A stretch of 51,665 bases of DNA from positions 1 through 51,665 of the forward strand of contig CALUUI010000014.1 in assembly GCA_944323925.1 (NCBI GenBank), in the 5' to 3' direction. Position 1 is the first letter of the stretch. Each line of letters begins with the position of its first letter. Of the stretch, positions 15,082 to 24,019 are shown one piece after another. The translations under genes and the position numbers were made by a program. This DNA comes from Candidatus Gastranaerophilales bacterium. GTDB taxonomy: Bacteria > Cyanobacteriota > Vampirovibrionia > Gastranaerophilales > Gastranaerophilaceae. The notes under the pieces are model-generated. The model did no database searches. It saw only the letters and a list, made by a program, of their open reading frames with translations, and was not told the origin of the DNA.

Positions 15082-15752
15082 CGGTTTTCCAGTTTAGCAA
15101 CTCTTTCTTTCAAATCAAGAATTTCATATTTGGTTCTGTTTAGTTCGCAAGTAACAGGATCCGGTATTCTGTTATGTTGAAGAACGCCATCGGAGTTATA
15201 GAATTTTTGTTTAACTACTCTCCCGGGGACTCCAATAACTGTGCAGTGCTCAGGTACGTCGTTAATGACAACGGAACCTGCGCCGATTCTTACAAAATCA
15301 CCGATTTCTATATTCCCTAGTACTTTTGCACCTGCTCCTACTATGACATTGTTTCCTATTGTCGGATGGCGTTTTACTTCGTCTTTGCCTGTTCCGCCTA
15401 AAGTTACTTGTTGATAGATTAGAACATCATCTTTTATTATTGCTGTTTCTCCTATTACAACGCCTTCTCCGTGGTCTATGAAAAATCGTTTGCCTATTTG
15501 GGCTCCTGGGTGAATTTCTATTCCTGTTATAATTCTTGTTAAATAAGTCATAAATCTTGGTATAAAAGGAACTTTCCAGCACCATAACTTATGTGCCATT
15601 CTGTAGGTTATTAGGGCGTGTAACCCCGGATAGCAAAAAATTACTTCCAGTATATTTTTTGCTGCTGGGTCTTTTTCATAGATTACTCCTACATCTTCTT
15701 TAACCCGTTCTATTGCTCGTTTTATAAGGTTTTTATTGTTGTTTTCGCTCAT
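15078..15752 (-). CDS. cysE: Serine O-acetyltransferase
   Basis: CysE acetylates L-serine with acetyl-CoA to give O-acetylserine for cysteine synthase. At 224 residues it has the short helical N-terminal part, then the left-handed beta-helix with hexapeptide repeats: HPGAQIGKRFFIDHGEGVVIGETA (catalytic His and Asp), VTLGGTGKD, KRHPTIGNNVIVGAGAKVLG, and GSVVINDVPEHCTVIGVPGR. A C-terminal extension after residue 190 looks coiled-coil. Its ATG overlaps the cysK stop (TAATG), so the two enzymes are co-translated, fitting the cysteine synthase complex. Confidence 0.95.
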   Translation of the reverse strand: MSENNNKNLIKRAIERVKEDVGVIYEKDPAAKNILEVIFCYPGLHALITYRMAHKLWCWKVPFIPRFMTYLTRIITGIEIHPGAQIGKRFFIDHGEGVVIGETAIIKDDVLIYQQVTLGGTGKDEVKRHPTIGNNVIVGAGAKVLGNIEIGDFVRIGAGSVVINDVPEHCTVIGVPGRVVKQKFYNSDGVLQHNRIPDPVTCELNRTKYEILDLKERVAKLENR

Positions 15753-16642
15753 TATTGAAATAATTCTCCTGATAAGTATCGCTCACCGTTATCCGGAACG
15801 ACTGTTAATATAGTTTTTTGCGGATGTTGTTTAGCAAGTTCTTTTGCTGCCGCAAGATTTGCGCCTGCTGAAATTCCGCCTAAAATTCCTTTTTCTTTTG
15901 CAAGTTTTCGGGTTTCTTCGATTGCTGTATCGCTTGCAACAGTTATAATCCCGTCAGGAATAGTTTTATCGTAGATTTCAGGTATAAAATTCGCTCCTAT
16001 ACCTTGTATTTTATGTGCTCCTGCTTTGCCTTCAGTTATAAGAGGGCTTTCAAGAGGTTCTACTCCATATATCAGAATTGATGGATTATATTTTTTTAAT
16101 CCTTTTGCTGTTCCGATTAATGTTCCGCCGCTTCCTATGCTTGCTACAAATATATCAATATTTCCGTTTGTTGCTTCCCATATCTCTTTTGCAGTTGTTT
16201 CTACATGCGCAAGTGGGTTATTCGGGTTTGAAAACTGCATTGGAATAAAGCTGTTTTGATATTTATTGTGCAATTCGTTTGCTTTATTAACAGCTCCTTG
16301 CATCCCTTCTTCCGTTGGAGTCAAAACAAGCTTTGCACCATAGGCTGAAATTAGTTTTTTACGCTCCTCTGTCATGTTTTCGGGCATAACTACGATTAAC
16401 TCTAATCCCATAGCCGCACAACACATTGCAAGTCCGATTCCCGTGTTTCCGCTTGTAGGTTCAATTATTATTGTCGATTGATTTATTAAGCCTTCTTCTT
16501 GGGCTTTTTTTAGCATGTATAATGATGCTCTGTCTTTTATTGAACTTGTCGGATTAAAAAATTCCAGTTTTAAAAGAATTTGATTATCATATCTTACAAT
16601 TGGTGTATTTCCGATTAATTCGGTAATATTCTCAAAAATCAA
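15752..16642 (-). CDS. cysK: Cysteine synthase (O-acetylserine sulfhydrylase)
   Basis: This 296-residue PLP enzyme makes cysteine from O-acetylserine and sulfide. The internal-aldimine Lys is K36 in NPTSSIKDRAS. The phosphate and substrate loop is EPTSGNTGIGLA (61-72), and GSGGTLIGTAKGLK and ISAGAN match the PLP-phosphate and ring-binding stretches. It is slightly shorter than usual CysK (about 310) and has MQFSNPNNPLAH typical of CysK rather than cystathionine synthase. It begins 40 nt after the CoA-disulfide-reductase-like gene and overlaps cysE. Confidence 0.93.
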   Translation of the reverse strand: MIFENITELIGNTPIVRYDNQILLKLEFFNPTSSIKDRASLYMLKKAQEEGLINQSTIIIEPTSGNTGIGLAMCCAAMGLELIVVMPENMTEERKKLISAYGAKLVLTPTEEGMQGAVNKANELHNKYQNSFIPMQFSNPNNPLAHVETTAKEIWEATNGNIDIFVASIGSGGTLIGTAKGLKKYNPSILIYGVEPLESPLITEGKAGAHKIQGIGANFIPEIYDKTIPDGIITVASDTAIEETRKLAKEKGILGGISAGANLAAAKELAKQHPQKTILTVVPDNGERYLSGELFQ

Positions 16643-16682
16643 AATATAAATCCTCGCTCTTTTTCTTGATTATACCACCAGA

Positions 16683-18044
16683 TTAATTTGTGCAGCAAGA
16701 TAGTTTGTCTTTAAGAATTCTTGCCGCATCAATTAACGGGTCAATACTTGTAGAATAAGGCGGGGCATATGTCATATCAGTATCATTTAATTCCTCAACA
16801 GTTATTCCCCGAATAAGTCCTGTTGATAATGTATTAATTCTCTTATCCGCATCTCCTGAGCCGATTGATTGCGCTCCAAGAATTTTGTGAGAACGTCTAT
16901 CGGCTATTATTTTTAAGGTTACATAACCAACAGTCGGCATATAGCCGGCTTTATCTTTTTTTGTGACTATTACGGAAACCGTATCGTAACCTAAACTTTC
17001 TGCTACCTTAGTACTCAAGCCAATCCTTGACATCGTCATATCCATAAATCTTGTAACGGCTGAGCCTAAGATGCCTTCAAAATCATCTACCACACCACAA
17101 ATATTCATTGCGGCGCAACGTCCTTCTTTATTTGCGGTAGAGCCTAATGGTACCCACATTGGTGTATCTGAAATCATATTTATTTTTTCTACACAATCTC
17201 CTGCTGCGTAAATATCGGAAATATTTGTTTGCATTCTGCTGTTTACTTTGATTGCTCCGCTTGCACCAAGTTCTATACCGGCATCTTTTGCAATATCTAC
17301 AACAGGCACTACGCCGCTTGCAACTACTACCATATCTGTTGCGATTACTTGCCCGTTTGCAAGTTTTACTCCTCGTACGCAGCTTTCACCCAGAAACTCT
17401 GTTATTTTAGCAGATGTTATTATATTTATGCTGTCTCCATAATTTTTTAGTATATATGCAGAAATTATAGAAGTTATGTCCTCGTCAAATGTGTTCATTA
17501 TACTGTAATTTTTTTCAAGCAAGGTGACTTTTACATTGTTTTGCGTAAAACCTTCCAACAGCTCTATTCCTATATATCCTCCGCCAATTATAACTGCGTG
17601 TTTAGATTCAAGCATTTTTTTCCTTATATCGATACCGTTTTGAATAGTTTTTAATGTGTATATACCATTAAGATTAGAGTTTGGAATATTTGGCATATAG
17701 GGCTTTGAACCTGTTGCAATTAACAGTTTATCATAATTGTTTTCAAAGCTTTCTCCTGTTTGAAGGTTTATTATTTTTATTGTTTTTTGTTCAGGTTCTA
17801 TTTTATCAACCCTGTGAAAATTAAAAACTTTTATTCCGTTTTTTTCAAAATCTGCAATTGTTCTTACAATTAACTTTTCTGCACTTTCAAAATTCCCTTC
17901 AACATAGTAAGGTAATCCGCAGCCTGAGTATGAAATATACTCCTCTTGCGTGTAAATTATTATTTCCGCATCAGGTATTAAGCGCTTTGCTTTCGCTGCG
18001 GCTTTTGCTCCTGCTGCTACTGCTCCGATTATTATTAGTTTCAT
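16683..18044 (-). CDS. FAD-dependent pyridine nucleotide-disulfide oxidoreductase, CoA-disulfide reductase/NADH oxidase type
   Basis: This 453-residue flavoprotein opens with LIIIGAVAAGAKAAAKAKR (FAD dinucleotide fold). It then has the single redox cysteine in YSGCGLPYYV (about residues 40-49), the mark of the CoADR/NADH oxidase group. An NAD(P)H fold, AVIIGGGYIGIELLEGF, lies near 150-166, and IYAAGDCVE completes the second FAD site. The C-terminal dimerisation domain is present and ends in SCCTN. Such enzymes reduce CoA disulfide, polysulfide or oxygen. With cysK and cysE downstream, a thiol or sulfur role is reasonable, for example polysulfide to sulfide. There is no rhodanese domain. Confidence 0.85.
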   Translation of the reverse strand: MKLIIIGAVAAGAKAAAKAKRLIPDAEIIIYTQEEYISYSGCGLPYYVEGNFESAEKLIVRTIADFEKNGIKVFNFHRVDKIEPEQKTIKIINLQTGESFENNYDKLLIATGSKPYMPNIPNSNLNGIYTLKTIQNGIDIRKKMLESKHAVIIGGGYIGIELLEGFTQNNVKVTLLEKNYSIMNTFDEDITSIISAYILKNYGDSINIITSAKITEFLGESCVRGVKLANGQVIATDMVVVASGVVPVVDIAKDAGIELGASGAIKVNSRMQTNISDIYAAGDCVEKINMISDTPMWVPLGSTANKEGRCAAMNICGVVDDFEGILGSAVTRFMDMTMSRIGLSTKVAESLGYDTVSVIVTKKDKAGYMPTVGYVTLKIIADRRSHKILGAQSIGSGDADKRINTLSTGLIRGITVEELNDTDMTYAPPYSTSIDPLIDAARILKDKLSCCTN

Positions 18045-18135
18045 ATTATCATTGTGAAACGTGATAAATTATTATAAATTCCATAATCAGGCAGTTTTAA
18101 ATATATATTTGCCTAGTTAAATCCGGTAATGATAA

Positions 18136-19242
18136 TTAAAATTCTCTGACTAACTTCTCTATTCTTGAAGCGGATAAACCATCACCGTATGGATTTTGAG
18201 CTTTAAGTCTTGTTTCTGCTTTTGTTTTAGAAAGGACTTTTTCGCTTTCTTCTATAATTCTGTCATATTCTGCACCGACTAAAATAGAAACTCCGGCTTC
18301 TACTCCTTCTTTTCTCTCTGTTTCGTACCTTAATACGATTACAGGACAGCCAAACGTCGGGGCTTCTTCTTGGATTCCGCCTGAGTCAGTTAAAATTAAT
18401 TGTGCATGCTTCATCAGATACACAAGTCTTGGGTAATCAAGTGGTGGTAATAATTTTACATTTGAAGAATTTTTGAATGCTTCTTCAATTCTTGTTTTTA
18501 CATTCGGATTCGGGTGCACCGGAATAACAAATGTAAAATCAGGATACTTGTTTACTAAATATGAAATTGCTTTAATTATATTCCCTAAGCGTTCTCCGTG
18601 GTTTTCACGTCTGTGTGCGGTTATTAGCACAAGTTTTTCTGTTGGAATATTCTGAGTTTCAAAAAATGTTTTGCTTTCTTCAATAACTTCTTCAGATAAG
18701 CAAGAAAGCGCATCAATTACAGTGTTACCTACAACGTGAATGGTATTTTGATTAATATTTTCTTTTATTAGTGCTTGTTTATTCGCTTCTGTCGGGGCAA
18801 AAAATAAATCAGTTATTCGTGTAACCATTTGTCTTATAGCTTCTTCAGGGAACGGCTCAAACTTGTCATATGAGCGAAGTCCCGCTTCAACATGGAATAC
18901 GGGGATTTTGTTATAGAAACTTGTTAGTGCTCCGCATAAAACGGTCATTGTATCGCCTTGTACAACTGTTGCATCTATTTTTTCTGTTTTATATACCTCG
19001 TTTAAAGAGGTCATTATTCTTGCTTGAACATCATTGAGCGATTGGTTTTCTCTCATAGCATTAAGGTTATAATCGGATTTCAGACCAAAATAGCTTAATG
19101 TTTGATTTGAAAGTTCTTTTTGCTGCTCTGTGTTTATAATAATGACTCTGTAATCACTTGGGTATTTTTTTAACTCAAGTATTACAGGTGCAAGTTTTAT
19201 AACTTCAGGACGTGTTCCAAATATAAATGCTACATTCTTCAT
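18136..19242 (-). CDS. wecB: UDP-N-acetylglucosamine 2-epimerase (non-hydrolysing)
   Basis: This enzyme interconverts UDP-GlcNAc and UDP-ManNAc for surface polysaccharides. The 368-residue form begins MKNVAFIFGTRPEVIKLAPV at 19242; an upstream in-frame start would add an unlikely 23 residues. Motifs include VVQGDTMTVL, HVEAGLRSYDKFEPFPEEAIRQ with catalytic acids, ITAHRRENHGERL, and LTDSGGIQEEAPTFGCPVIVLR for UDP binding. It is divergent from smpB. It may feed the polysaccharide operon at 30216-37971. Its Shine-Dalgarno is weak. Confidence 0.95.
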   Translation of the reverse strand: MKNVAFIFGTRPEVIKLAPVILELKKYPSDYRVIIINTEQQKELSNQTLSYFGLKSDYNLNAMRENQSLNDVQARIMTSLNEVYKTEKIDATVVQGDTMTVLCGALTSFYNKIPVFHVEAGLRSYDKFEPFPEEAIRQMVTRITDLFFAPTEANKQALIKENINQNTIHVVGNTVIDALSCLSEEVIEESKTFFETQNIPTEKLVLITAHRRENHGERLGNIIKAISYLVNKYPDFTFVIPVHPNPNVKTRIEEAFKNSSNVKLLPPLDYPRLVYLMKHAQLILTDSGGIQEEAPTFGCPVIVLRYETERKEGVEAGVSILVGAEYDRIIEESEKVLSKTKAETRLKAQNPYGDGLSASRIEKLVREF

Positions 19243-19304
19243 ATTCTTATTATAAATAAAACAAATTCTTATGTCATATAATCTTATTTGATTTGTTAAG
19301 GGTG

Positions 19305-19333
19305 TTGGCAATGGTTCTGTTTTGAATTATAAT
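19305..19333 (+). promoter_or_regulatory. smpB promoter, probably giving a leaderless mRNA
   Basis: TTGGCA (19305-19310) and TATAAT (19328-19333) are separated by 17 bp. The smpB ATG at 19340 is 6 nt after the -10, which is where transcription should begin. There is no Shine-Dalgarno. Confidence 0.75.
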
Positions 19334-19339
19334 TCCGTT

Positions 19340-19786
19340 ATGGATAGAAAACTTGTTTCAAATAACAGAAAAGCGTTTCATGACTATATAATTTGTGAAA
19401 AGTATATAGCCGGAATTGTTTTGACCGGAACAGAGATAAAATCTATTAGAAGAAACGGTATGAATTTGAAAGACAGTTTTGCAAAAATTGAGAATGGTGA
19501 AATATTTTTGTACAACTCACACATTTCGCCTTATGATCAGGGAAATCGTTTTAATCATAACCCTGACAGAGTCAGAAAATTGCTTTTAAATAAAAAAGAA
19601 ATTTTAAAAATAGATATAAAAGTGAAAAAAGACGGATATACAATAGTTCCGTTGGAATTGTTTTTGTCCCGTGGTTTTGCTAAACTTGAAATAGGGTTGG
19701 GTAAGGGTAAAAAGTTGTATGATAAACGTGAAACTCTTATAAAAAAGACTCAGAATAGGGATATTGAACGTAGCCTTAAAAGATAG
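19340..19786 (+). CDS. smpB: SsrA-binding protein
   Basis: SmpB carries tmRNA to stalled ribosomes in trans-translation. The 148-residue form starts MDRKLVSNNRKAFHDYIICE; a TTG at 19322 is in frame but overlaps the -10 box. The oligonucleotide-binding barrel shows GIVLTGTEIKSIRRN and NLKDSFAKIENGEIFLYN, then ISPYDQGNRFNHNPDRVRKLLLNK and PLELFLSRGFAKLEIGLGKGKKLYDKRE. The basic C-terminal tail is RDIERSLKR. The next gene begins 9 nt later. No tmRNA gene was seen in the window. Confidence 0.95.
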   Translation: MDRKLVSNNRKAFHDYIICEKYIAGIVLTGTEIKSIRRNGMNLKDSFAKIENGEIFLYNSHISPYDQGNRFNHNPDRVRKLLLNKKEILKIDIKVKKDGYTIVPLELFLSRGFAKLEIGLGKGKKLYDKRETLIKKTQNRDIERSLKR

Positions 19787-19795
19787 GGAACTTAG

Positions 19796-20371
19796 ATGCT
19801 TTCAAAAGATGATATACTTAAAAAATTAAGTGCTGAAAATTATTTTATAGATTTAAAGTCATTAGAAATATTTATTTCTGATTGGAAAATTGATCCTGTA
19901 TTTGAAGATGATAATGGGGTTGAGTTTTATGATGATATATCAGTAAAAAAAATAAGGCGCGGAATAACGCTTAAGGCACAAGGGTATCCTGATGAGAAAA
20001 TTGCAGAAAAGTTGGATGATAAAAATAATGTTGTACCGCAAGTAGTTAGTGAATCAGCAATAACTTCTCCTACAATTGAAGCTCCTGTTGAAATTCAAAC
20101 TGCTGAAAAACCCCAAAAGTTAAGAAATCTTACTTTGGATATCAGTTCTCAAACTTTGCAAATGCTAGCTGAAGCTGTTGCGAAAAAAATCAGTGATGAT
20201 ATCAGAGAATCAGATTTTGCTCAAAACTTAATAGAGGCTGGCGGGTATAAAAAGGATAATGAAATTTTATCAAAACAGATAGCTGAACTTCTTGAGGATA
20301 ACAAGAAAATGGCTGAGAGAATTAAGGCGCTTGAGTCTAAAAAAAGTTTCTGGGAAAGATTGTTCGGATAA
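19796..20371 (+). CDS. Unknown protein with MerR-like N-terminus and coiled-coil C-terminus
   Basis: This 191-residue protein is not one I can name. Residues 1-75 (ISDWKIDPVF, then VKKIRRGITLKAQGYPDEKIAEKL) read like a MerR-type winged-helix DNA-binding part with the turn near 60-70. A Pro/Val/Glu-rich linker (76-112) follows. Residues 115-150 form a helix, and a heptad-like coiled coil ends in SKKSFWERLFG, a short amphipathic tail that may touch the membrane. It follows smpB by 9 nt with GGGAAC before the ATG, so it is probably in the smpB operon. It may be a chromosome- or division-linked adaptor; this is a guess from shape only. Confidence 0.6.
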   Translation: MLSKDDILKKLSAENYFIDLKSLEIFISDWKIDPVFEDDNGVEFYDDISVKKIRRGITLKAQGYPDEKIAEKLDDKNNVVPQVVSESAITSPTIEAPVEIQTAEKPQKLRNLTLDISSQTLQMLAEAVAKKISDDIRESDFAQNLIEAGGYKKDNEILSKQIAELLEDNKKMAERIKALESKKSFWERLFG

Positions 20372-20374
20372 ATT

Positions 20375-21301
20375 TTATTTTTGAAATTTGGATCCTTGCC
20401 AAGAATTTCGTCTCTCAAGTTCTCGGTCAATCTTATTTAGAGCATCAAGTTTTTTACCTAACCAGCGTGGAGCAATAAGGTTCTTTTTTAAACCGTTTCC
20501 TGCAAGTCTGTGAATGGTTGTTTGTTCAGGCAGAAGCTCTAAATAATCACAACAAAGGTTTATGTATTCGTCTTCTGTCATAAATTGTAATTCGCCGTTT
20601 TTATACATATCAGCAATTTTGGTTCCTTCAAGAGCACAAAGCATATGAATTTTTACCCCCTCAGGTTCCAATTTTCCCACTTCTATTGCTGTTTCAATCA
20701 TTTCTTCATAGGTTTCATTTAGGCCTAAAATTAAATGAACACAAGTATTTATTCCATATTTTTTAGTCTTTTCATAAGCTCGTAAGAAGCAGTCATAGTT
20801 ATGACCTCTGTTAATCCATTTTAAGGTTTTATCATGTATACTTTGCAGCCCATATTCTATCCAAGTGTAATAGTCTGAAGTATAACTGCTTATTAATTTT
20901 AATTTCTCATCGTCAATACAATCAGGTCTTGTGCCTATTGATATTCCTACTATATCAGGGTGCTTTAAGGCAGAGCCGTATATTTTTTCAAGCTCCTTGA
21001 CAGGTTTGTATGTATTAGAAAATGCTTGAAAATAAGACATAAATTTCTCAGCCTTAAATCTTTTTGATAAGGTTTCAACACCAGTCAGTATTTGATTTTC
21101 TATGCTTATTTGGTTTGAATGAGCCTGAGAAAAACTTCCGCCATCATCACAAAAAATACATCCGCAGTTTGATAATGTTCCGTCTCTATTTGGACAAGAA
21201 AAACCTGCATCCAGTGTTATTTTATAAACTTTAGCCCCAAACTTTTGTTTAAGATGAGCACTGTATTGATTGTAGCGTTTATTAGTACTATTAAAAAACA
21301 T
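20375..21301 (-). CDS. Radical SAM protein, YhcC family
   Basis: This 308-residue protein matches the YhcC family (TIGR01212). After the N-terminal RYNQYSAHLKQKFGAKVYKI comes DAGFSCPNRDGTLSNCGCIFCDD, where Cys36, Cys48 and Cys51 can hold the radical SAM iron-sulfur cluster in the atypical long spacing of this group. GIGTRPDC-like (SIGTRPDCIDD), EYGLQSIHD and HLILGLNETYEEM follow in the barrel. The substrate is not established for the family. It begins at the stop of the upstream zinc-ribbon gene (TAATG overlap), suggesting a linked role. It is convergent with the coiled-coil gene, 3 nt apart. Confidence 0.88.
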   Translation of the reverse strand: MFFNSTNKRYNQYSAHLKQKFGAKVYKITLDAGFSCPNRDGTLSNCGCIFCDDGGSFSQAHSNQISIENQILTGVETLSKRFKAEKFMSYFQAFSNTYKPVKELEKIYGSALKHPDIVGISIGTRPDCIDDEKLKLISSYTSDYYTWIEYGLQSIHDKTLKWINRGHNYDCFLRAYEKTKKYGINTCVHLILGLNETYEEMIETAIEVGKLEPEGVKIHMLCALEGTKIADMYKNGELQFMTEDEYINLCCDYLELLPEQTTIHRLAGNGLKKNLIAPRWLGKKLDALNKIDRELERRNSWQGSKFQK

Positions 21302-21477
21302 TAGTTATTATTTTGTTCTTCGTTATTATCGTAGATAGGATAAACGTAATGTTCACCACAGTTTGGGCAAATTACTTCTTGTTGTTTTCCTTCTTCAAGC
21401 TGTGCTACTTCAAATAATGTTTTACATCCTGATTGTACGCATCTTATTGCCCAAGTTGGTCTGATTAATCTTGCCAT
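21301..21477 (-). CDS. Small zinc-ribbon protein
   Basis: This 58-residue protein starts at MARLIRPTWAIRC (ATG 21475-21477) because AAGGAG lies 7 nt upstream; an earlier in-frame start covers that site. Two Cys pairs, C-x4-C (CVQSGC) and CPNC, are placed for one zinc ion. An acidic Asn/Glu-rich tail follows. Its stop overlaps the radical SAM start, so the two are translated together. It may bind RNA or another protein that the radical SAM enzyme acts on. No closer family is recognised. Confidence 0.7.
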   Translation of the reverse strand: MARLIRPTWAIRCVQSGCKTLFEVAQLEEGKQQEVICPNCGEHYVYPIYDNNEEQNNN

Positions 21478-21586
21478 TTTTTTCTCCTTATCTCTCAATA
21501 TGTCTACATGGTATCATATTTAATTAATATTTGTAAAGATTTTTGTAATAACTAGCAAAAAAAATTATCTCAAGTTTTAATAGGGT

Positions 21587-23989
21587 ATGCACATACAGAA
21601 AATACAAACATCAACTGATATAAATTTTAGGTCACAATTACCCTCAGGGGAAAGTAAAAAAGCTCTACGACGAGCGCTGCAATATGGCAAGAAACAAGTA
21701 TCCAATGGTATGACACCACCTCCTGTTATTACACCAGCTTTTGCTACGGCAGCTGTTATGAGTGTAATCCCTGTTTCTTTGTCGGAATCTCTAAAAAATG
21801 ACTGGTTTAAGCTAGGTTATAACGAGAATGGTGAGTTAAATCGTCCCGATGTATTTCAAAAAACAGCTGGTGTTAATTTGCTCAAAGGTGAGGATGTATT
21901 GGTCACGGCTCCAACAGGTACAGGTAAGACGGCTATTGCACATTTTGTTATTAATAAAAATTTGAACTCTGGTAAAAGAACTCTATATACTACACCGCTT
22001 AAGGCTTTGTCTAATGAAAAGTATAAGTCTTTTTGTGATATTTACGGAGATGAAAATGTCGGAATTATGACCGGTGATGTTAAAATTAATACTAATGCGC
22101 CAATCGTTCTTATGACAACTGAAATCTATAGAAATATGGTGTTTGGTGATTATATGGAAGGTAGAAAAACATCAACCGGATTAAAAGATGTTAAAACAGT
22201 AATTTTTGATGAGTTACATTATCTTGGAGATATTGATAGAGGCGGAATTTGGGAACAAGCGATTATGTTTACTCCTAAAGATATTCAATTACTATCGCTC
22301 TCTGCAACAATTGGAAATAATAAAAAAATAGCAGATTGGATGGCAAGTATTAAGGAAACTCCTTCTAAATACATAACATTTGATAAACACAAGGATAATG
22401 AGGTAGAAGATGGCATGTATATTTCTAAAGGAAGACCAGGAATGGGTGAACTGGGTACTGTTCTTGTTGATGTGCCTAAAGAAAACAGGCATGTTCCTTT
22501 AGAATTTATTGTCTCGCATGCTGAGCCAAAATCTAAGAGGATTGAATCAGGACTTTCTAAGTCTGAAAAAAGAATTGCAAAAAAACATGCCAACAACCAA
22601 ATGGCTTCTCTTTCTGCAAGACCTTCTAAAAATGTTTTTTCTAAATTAGTGGATAATCTCTGTGAAGAAGACAGGCTCCCTGCTATTTTGTTTGTTTTTA
22701 GTAAATCTAACAGTGAGAGAATTTTAGATGAATTAAAAACTAAATGCGAATGCTTAAATAATCGAGATGAAATTCACCAAATTTATCAAACAATAAAAGA
22801 GTATGAAATGCAGGGCAAGTATTTAGGTGAAGGTCTAGATAAAGAAGCTCTTTACAGAGGTTATGCTGTTCATAACGCAGGATTGCTCCCAACTCAAAAA
22901 GAACTGATAGAGGAGTTATTCCAGAAAAAACTGGTTAAGGTTGTTATTGCAACAGAAACTCTTGCTGCCGGTATTAACATGCCTGCAAGAACAACTGTAA
23001 TCAGTGCAATTAGAAAACCCTCCGATCACCCTGATGGTGAGGATGGTATGAGAATGCTTTCTCCAAATGATTTCCATCAAATGGCAGGCAGGGCTGGCAG
23101 AAGAGGGATTGATACTATTGGTTATTGCTATGCACTCGGATGTAACCCTAAGCAAAAAAATATTATCAGAAACTTAATTGCTTCGGGGGCTAATGATTTA
23201 AAAAGTAGTTTTATTCCTGATTTTTCATTCTTGGCTAATTATTACTCTATGAGCCACGATGATGAAAAATTAAATGAAATGATGGCTAAGTCTTTACACG
23301 TATATGATAATGATGAGGCTGTTAGGGCTAAAAAACAAGAGGCTTTGTTTAAACAAATAGAAGCTAAGAAAAATATTCTTAAAAAACTTAGGTTCTTGGA
23401 TGATGATAATTATTTGACTCCTAAGGGTGAATTACTAAAACATTTAAATGGATATGTTCAATTACCTATTATTGAATTTTTAAGTAATGATACTTTGTTA
23501 GACTTATCACCTATTCAGCTTGCTGGGTTCATAGGGATTATGGCAAATATGGATATAATGTCTTCACTTAATGATGACGACAATTTGGAGGAACCATCAA
23601 TTTCTGTTCAAGATGAGTTACTTAAATCCGAAATAGTTTACTTAAGAAAATATTTAAAAGAATATACTTCTGCATCTGGTGATGAAATTGAATTAGATAC
23701 TGATATCGCTCAGAATATCTATCGATTTGCTGAATTAAATTCTGCTCCGGGTAGTAATTCTGTTAATAATTGGGCCTATATGTATAATTTCGATCCTTAT
23801 AGTAATATTGAGTACGAAGGACAATTATTTAGACAAATTACTACTACTATTGATTTAATGAAACAGTTATATGATATTGTTTCAGAAGAATTCATTAAAA
23901 TTGATGGCTTCGAACAACAAACAATGTTGCTTAGAAACAATCTTTTAAAAGCTATATATTTAATTAATCGTGATCCGGTCAAAGTTTGA
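21587..23989 (+). CDS. Ski2-like DExH RNA helicase
   Basis: This 800-residue superfamily 2 helicase has motif I VTAPTGTGKTA (108-115), Ia TTPLKALSNEKY, motif II FDELHYLGD (208-211 DELH), motif III LSATIGN, a second RecA domain with ATETLAAGINMPARTTV (IV/V), and motif VI HQMAGRAGRRGID. The C-terminal part is helical. It resembles HelY/Mtr4-type exosome helicases. The N-terminus (MHIQKIQTSTDINFRSQ and about 60 more residues before the core) is unusual. The ATG is only 1 nt after AGGG, so the start may be weak or leaderless. It probably unwinds structured RNA in decay or ribosome work. Confidence 0.88.
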   Translation: MHIQKIQTSTDINFRSQLPSGESKKALRRALQYGKKQVSNGMTPPPVITPAFATAAVMSVIPVSLSESLKNDWFKLGYNENGELNRPDVFQKTAGVNLLKGEDVLVTAPTGTGKTAIAHFVINKNLNSGKRTLYTTPLKALSNEKYKSFCDIYGDENVGIMTGDVKINTNAPIVLMTTEIYRNMVFGDYMEGRKTSTGLKDVKTVIFDELHYLGDIDRGGIWEQAIMFTPKDIQLLSLSATIGNNKKIADWMASIKETPSKYITFDKHKDNEVEDGMYISKGRPGMGELGTVLVDVPKENRHVPLEFIVSHAEPKSKRIESGLSKSEKRIAKKHANNQMASLSARPSKNVFSKLVDNLCEEDRLPAILFVFSKSNSERILDELKTKCECLNNRDEIHQIYQTIKEYEMQGKYLGEGLDKEALYRGYAVHNAGLLPTQKELIEELFQKKLVKVVIATETLAAGINMPARTTVISAIRKPSDHPDGEDGMRMLSPNDFHQMAGRAGRRGIDTIGYCYALGCNPKQKNIIRNLIASGANDLKSSFIPDFSFLANYYSMSHDDEKLNEMMAKSLHVYDNDEAVRAKKQEALFKQIEAKKNILKKLRFLDDDNYLTPKGELLKHLNGYVQLPIIEFLSNDTLLDLSPIQLAGFIGIMANMDIMSSLNDDDNLEEPSISVQDELLKSEIVYLRKYLKEYTSASGDEIELDTDIAQNIYRFAELNSAPGSNSVNNWAYMYNFDPYSNIEYEGQLFRQITTTIDLMKQLYDIVSEEFIKIDGFEQQTMLLRNNLLKAIYLINRDPVKV

Positions 23990-24019
23990 TTTGACCTAAA
24001 AGTATTTTTTCAGGATAAT

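Noticed and set aside
18045-18135. Terminator between wecB and the CoA-disulfide-reductase-like gene
   Set aside because: AGGCA and TGCCT could pair around an AT-rich loop but the stem is only 5 bp and no T run follows.
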